Assembly (NCBI GenBank): GCA_903813345.2
Contig: CAIIXF020000005.1
Location: forward strand, 13,955,375-14,019,374
Direction of reading: 5' to 3'
DNA: 64,000 nt
Source: Owenia fusiformis
Lineage: Eukaryota; Annelida; Polychaeta; Sabellida; Oweniidae
The notes under the pieces are model-generated. The model saw nothing but the letters and a program-made list of their open reading frames with translations, was not told the DNA's origin and did no database searches. A program made the translations under genes and the position numbers. Positions 41,701-47,700 of this stretch are shown one piece after another (the first letter of the stretch is position 1; each line of letters starts with the position of its first letter).

Positions 41701-44700
41701 CACCATTGTATAACAAATGTAGTTTGCAACTACATTGTATGTACCTTTTAATACACAGACTGAGCAGATATGTGATGGCAACCAAACTTTCTTCTGAGTC
41801 CACACCTTCCAATGCAGTCATCTGAAAATAAATAAAAATATGAATAAATGAATGACAGCTGACATCAGCTTTTAACTTATGTACAGGATGTTCCAAAAGG
41901 TAGCAGTTATTAAGTACAAGGTGTTCCTAAATGTGTTATTTTCAACACCAATTTATGGAAAGGCTGTTCAAAAGTATAACTTACAATACAAAGTACAGGG
42001 TGTTCCTAAAAGTATAACTTAGAACAAAAACTCAAAGTACATGGTAAATCACACTTTAAAGAGGTATGCACACATTACAAGCTTAAGATGTTTCTGTACA
42101 TAAGACATACATACCAATGCTCCAAAATATTCAGTTTCTGTCTCTTTGCCTTCTTTTGTCTTGATCACCTCAGTCACTGCAGCCAGAACAGCCAGGATCT
42201 GTAAAAACAAGAGTTTGTAATGAAAGTACTACATACTTAGTTAGAGCCCTTTCACTGTTATATAACACATGCAACAACAAGTGGAAAACAGTAAAAACAT
42301 ATAGTAAAGGAAAATAAGGCAGTTTTTGCTTCAGATGTTGTCAAACTTTCTGCCTTTGTATAGAAATATAGTACATCTAGTACCGGTGGCATTAAAGCAC
42401 CACAAAGTATGTAACCAAATAAACAATGGAAGAATCTATACAATCATTATCAATTCATACCTCTTTATGCATTGCTGAGTTAGATGCCCAATAGCGTGTC
42501 ACCTTACTGAAAGTATTATTGGTGCAATCTGTCCAGTTTGTGGCCCATGTCTGGAAAGTGTTACCCCCAACACTCTGCACATCACTGATCTCTGACATTC
42601 CCACATCATCAGTGTTATCGGGATCGGCCTCATTATGTCTGGCTAAAGCTTCCTTTGTCAGACCACTTGTTCCTGGAACAGTAGTAGCGTAGTGTGTATT
42701 TGGGTGTTTCATAATTTACCAAGACTATCAGAATGAACAGCCCCTGTGCCCAGTGGTGACCTAGATTGGTACAAGTCACTCGGTGCAATTTTACTCAAAT
42801 TAATCAAGGTTTACATGTCCGCCTACCGCATTTTGTTTTCAGTCAATCCCCTGTCACTGGTAGGGAATGTCCACTACACTACTACATGTACATTGTAGCT
42901 CATTCTTAATACATAGTACATGAACTAGATTAGTCAAATAAATCCGACCGTAGTAATGCTGTTATTTGTTGTTATTTTTTCTTATTTGGATATTTATTTT
43001 TTATTTTTTATTGCATACGATGGTCGTACACACTAGCCAGTTCTATATTGTGAGAAATGCTTTCCTGGGCTGTCTACCCAAACAAGTGATAAATTAATTT
43101 CTTTGCTTCAACTATAAAGTATTTAATCTTATCTTCGGCACGTAAAACGTTTGGTAATTGAAGATATATAAGCATGCTGCTGGAATTTTAAAATTTTTTC
43201 ATTTTGCCTTATCAAGGTCACTTCCGGGTTAATCTGTTAGTCTAGATGCAAAACTATATCAAAACAAAATCCTAAGTATTTGTTACACAAAGATTCAGAT
43301 AGAAGAAAAGCAGTGTCATTAAGAAGGGAAGGAACGTGGAAAAGTTATTGTTTCAGAAATGAGAAAAGTGAGTGCATGTAGTATGAAAGAACAGCTTTTG
43401 AATCTCTGTGTAATAAATAATTATGATTCCATTTTGATACATGTTAACATTTAGACTACCGGAAACAACATTTAGCAACATGGCAGGCGATAATGAAAAT
43501 ATACTTCAATTGATTATATATCGTCAATTATCAAGCGTTTTACATGTCTAAGGTAAGATTTAACACTAATGATGTTGGAGCAAAATAATAAATCAATAAT
43601 TTGTTTGACTTTGGTTGGTATGGTTATTTAGGCCAGGAAAGCGTTTCCCGCAATTTGTTAGCTTTTATATATATCTAGGACCGTGTATGCTAAGAAAATG
43701 ATAAAAAATAAATATCCAAATAAGAACAAGGAACATCGAAGAAGAGCATACAATGGTCGGATTTATATGACTAGAACTAGATATCTGGGGAGTATCATAT
43801 CATTACCTTATTTTCACTTACTCGCTTCATTGATTTCGTATGTAATCTAGAAAAAGTGTCACACGCACCTAGAACTTCTTTTTAATAATTCTTGTAAATA
43901 TTTATAAGAACATTAATTATATCATGGGCTTTCAACTAGAAATTTATTGTGAAAGCCCATGATTATATTTAAGTTGAAGCGTTGCTTGTCTGGATTAAGA
44001 TATTTCAAAATATCTTTTCAGAAAGAACCTCAAACTCAACAGATCCGCCATTAATATAGTCATATAAATCCGACCGTTGTATGCTGTTCTTCGATATTCC
44101 TTGTTCTTATTTGGATATTTATTTTTTATCATTTTCTTAGCATATACGGTCGTAGATATAATTGCTAACAAATTGCGGTAAACACTTTTCTGGCCTGTCT
44201 TGGTAACCATAGTTACCATACTAACCAAAGTCACACAAATTATCGAGTAATTATTTAGCTCCAACATCAAAGTGTTAAATCTTACCTTAGACATGTAAAA
44301 CGCTTGATAATTGACGAAATATAATCAATTGAATTATATTTTCATTATCGTCCGCCATGTTGCTGAATGTTGTTTCCGGTAGTCTAAATGTAAAACATGT
44401 ATCGAAACGGAATCATTATTATTTATTACACAGAGATCGATTCCAAAGCTGTTCTCTCATACTTATTACTTTTCTCATTTTGAAACAATAACTTTTCCAA
44501 ATAACTTCCCTTCTTAACGACACTGCTTCCCTTTCAACTGAATCTTCATTTAACAAATACTTATGATTTCGTTTGATATAGTTTTACATCTAGACTCAGA
44601 TTAACCTTGGTATGGCAAAATGAAAAATTTTAAAATTCAAGTGGCATGCTTATATTTCTTCAATTACAAAGCGTTTTACGTGCCTAAGGTAAGATTAAAT

Positions 44701-47700
44701 ACTTTATAGTTGAAGCAAAGAAATTTATTTATCATTTGTGTGAATTTGGTTGGGTAGACAGGCCAGGAAAGCATTTCCCGCAATATAGATAGACAGAGCT
44801 GTCAAGTGTCCCGCGAATGGCGGGATTATCCCGCGAATTTGATCAAAATTAGGCTAATTCGCGTGTCCCGCAATGTCCCGCGAAGTCCCGCAAATGTGGC
44901 TTTGACCTCCGCGAATTTCCGAAATTGTTGCAATCCCCTATATTGTGATTATCTTATCTTTTATAAGAAGCTAAGTTTTTGCACTTTTGAGGAGTAAAGT
45001 TTACCTAATTTTAAGTACCTAGCATGCTGTTGTTTGGTATCAAAATAAAGGGGAAAGGTTCAACCCTCATTTTAATTACGAAAATAGGGATGTAGGTCAC
45101 AAATAGTTCCAACGTTGGCCTTTTTACTACCCGTGTGGCCTTCATCTCAGAACTGAGCAAATATTAGCAAATGCGAGTTACAATAAATGGACGCTGATAT
45201 CTAGAAAGGGTTTGTAGAAAAACACGGGTACCGGGTAGTAAATCCTCCATGCTGGGTTCAAACTTGGTACCCGGTACCCGGTCAAAAAAACGGGAACCCA
45301 AAAAACGAAAAATATGAATATATAACATAATAGATTATGAGAAAACGTGTAAGATTTGTTTTGAATTTACAAAAATGTATGTAACATCCTTCAAAATTGA
45401 GCTAGAAGCTTCAAATAAAAAGCATATTTTAAGGCTCTTTTCTTCCTCTATCGTCATGGCCATATTTTCGTTGGTTGTGGGGGGGTTCAATTGAAAGCCC
45501 GTGCCTACAGTATATGAATAGGTACATTTTAATATATAACATTATGGGGGTAAGCTTTTCATAGTTGGTCACGACGCCAGAAGTGCAAAGTATTGTTCCG
45601 AATTTTTGAATTTCGTGTTAGATTACGGTACTCACACCTGAAGCATGGTTTTTGTTTTTGATAAATTACAATGAAGTATAATAATATTCCTATGCGTATT
45701 TTGTGAAATTGTGTTAACGTTTATTTAAGTTTAGGTGCATTCATTCACCCTCTGGGTCTCTGAGGATCATGTCTAATGCAAGTCCTTACGACAATCCAAC
45801 GCATTAGAGGCGGTGTTCACCGTCTAATTTAAGTTACAATGTAACGGTGCATTATATTTGATTAATCAGTATCTGAAAGTTTGATTTAAGTACTTTTACA
45901 CGCTTTTACATTAGTCCCAATCACGCAAATCCCTTGAATGTCCCGGGACATCCTGCAAATTTAGGTGGATGTCCCGCGAAATCTCGCAAATTTAGGGCAC
46001 TTTGTCTAAAAAATCTGTCCCTCTATGAAGTTTTTGGTGGTACCCCTGTTAACTGTCCCGCAATAAGGGTGTTTGTCCCTGAATGGTCCCGCGAAATCCC
46101 GCGAATTTGATAAAAAAAATGGCCTATTAGCACAATCACGCAAATCCCTTAAATGTCCCGCAAAATCCCGCGAATTAAGTAGATGTCCCGCAAAATCCCG
46201 CAAATTTTGGGCACTTGGTCTAAAAAATCTGTCCCGCGAGAAAATTTTTAGGGGTTGAGAGTACTGGATAGATGCGCGGAGTGTGTATGACCCTCGTATG
46301 CAAGAAAATAAGAAAAAATTAATATCCAAATCAGAAAAAATAACAACAAATAACATCATACGAGGGTCAGATTTATATGACTACCATTAATACAGCTCAC
46401 TCAGCAGAAAAATGGAGGTCATTTTGAAATGAAATTCCACTTAGCTAAATTAAAATATATATAAAATCAAAAGACAAATTCTCGGGATAAGTTCATAAGG
46501 TTAAAATAATGAAATAATGAAATGTTACCGTGTGTCTACTTAGCAGTTTGTTCTATGTCATCCCTCCTGCTAGGTTACAATGTGGAACTCAGCTAAACAC
46601 GACACTGAAGGCAGTGTTCTGAGGTTATAAAATCTAAATCTTAAAAATTTCCCATTTGCAGCCCCTTGGAGACTTCCAGAATTGAACAAAGTAGCGAACG
46701 TTGTGATCTTTCAACTTTAGTTCGTTGTTTTTCACCACTTTATGTGCAGTGCTTCATTTAGGAGGCGGTCTTATTTGAATGCATCATTTCAGGTCTTTAT
46801 GAATCCATAGATCAATAAGCAGACTAAAATTATAATTTAGCAGTTTCGTTGAAAAAACTGATTTGGAATACCCAGTGACTTTAGCAGCCCTCCCTACAAT
46901 GTTTGACATTGCTATCTCGGCGTACCCTCTTCTGCAAAATGGACGATCTAAATTTCCAAAAATTGTACTAAGATCAATATCGACATGTTGTTGCCTTCAT
47001 TGTCATGTTTGGCTGCGTTCCACGATGTAACCTAGCAGAAGGGATGACATATAGAACAAACTGCTAAGTAGACACACGGTAACATTTCATTATTTCGTTA
47101 TTTTAACCATACGAGAATTTGTGTTTTGATTCTAACAATCGTTTAGGACGGGTATATGAGCTGATATTCTGCAAATGTATGCATAAAGGTATGTTTCATA
47201 TAACTATGCCAAAACAACTGTGCGTTTGTCACCATGATTTACAAATATTGAATATCAGGGCGGCTGTAAACAGTCACTCAAGGCTGGAATATAGAGAAGG
47301 CTTTGGACCTACACTCTGTTAAGCATGATAAAAGGCAAGAAGTTTAGTAAGAAATAAAAGAGTTATCTCATGAATGGGACCCTTACATATACCCTGCGTG
47401 CAGAGTCTAGTTAAACTACACTCTGCCTAGCAGAGACCATATTACAGTTTAGTAGCCCCGCCCCACGACGGGTACTGGCGACAGTTTGGGTAAATCACTT
47501 TTGACCTATTGACCTACGCGATCAATTCCGGGCTCAACGATGACGTCAGAAGGAATGACCATATAAAGAACGTCGGTCAAATTTGGCCGACGAACACTGA
47601 TTGGCGCGGTGAGTTCACAGGTTTATTCTAGTTTGAAAGAGTGAAGACGAAGCTCTCTTTTAAGAAGTGAAGTCAAACGAATGCAAAGGGTACCTTACAT

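Noticed and set aside
46006-46359. 117-codon frame with SRDFAGH repeats as a gene
   Set aside because: It follows DNA-level TCCCGCGAA repeats in element B, runs across the element's end, and has no start context or exon structure.
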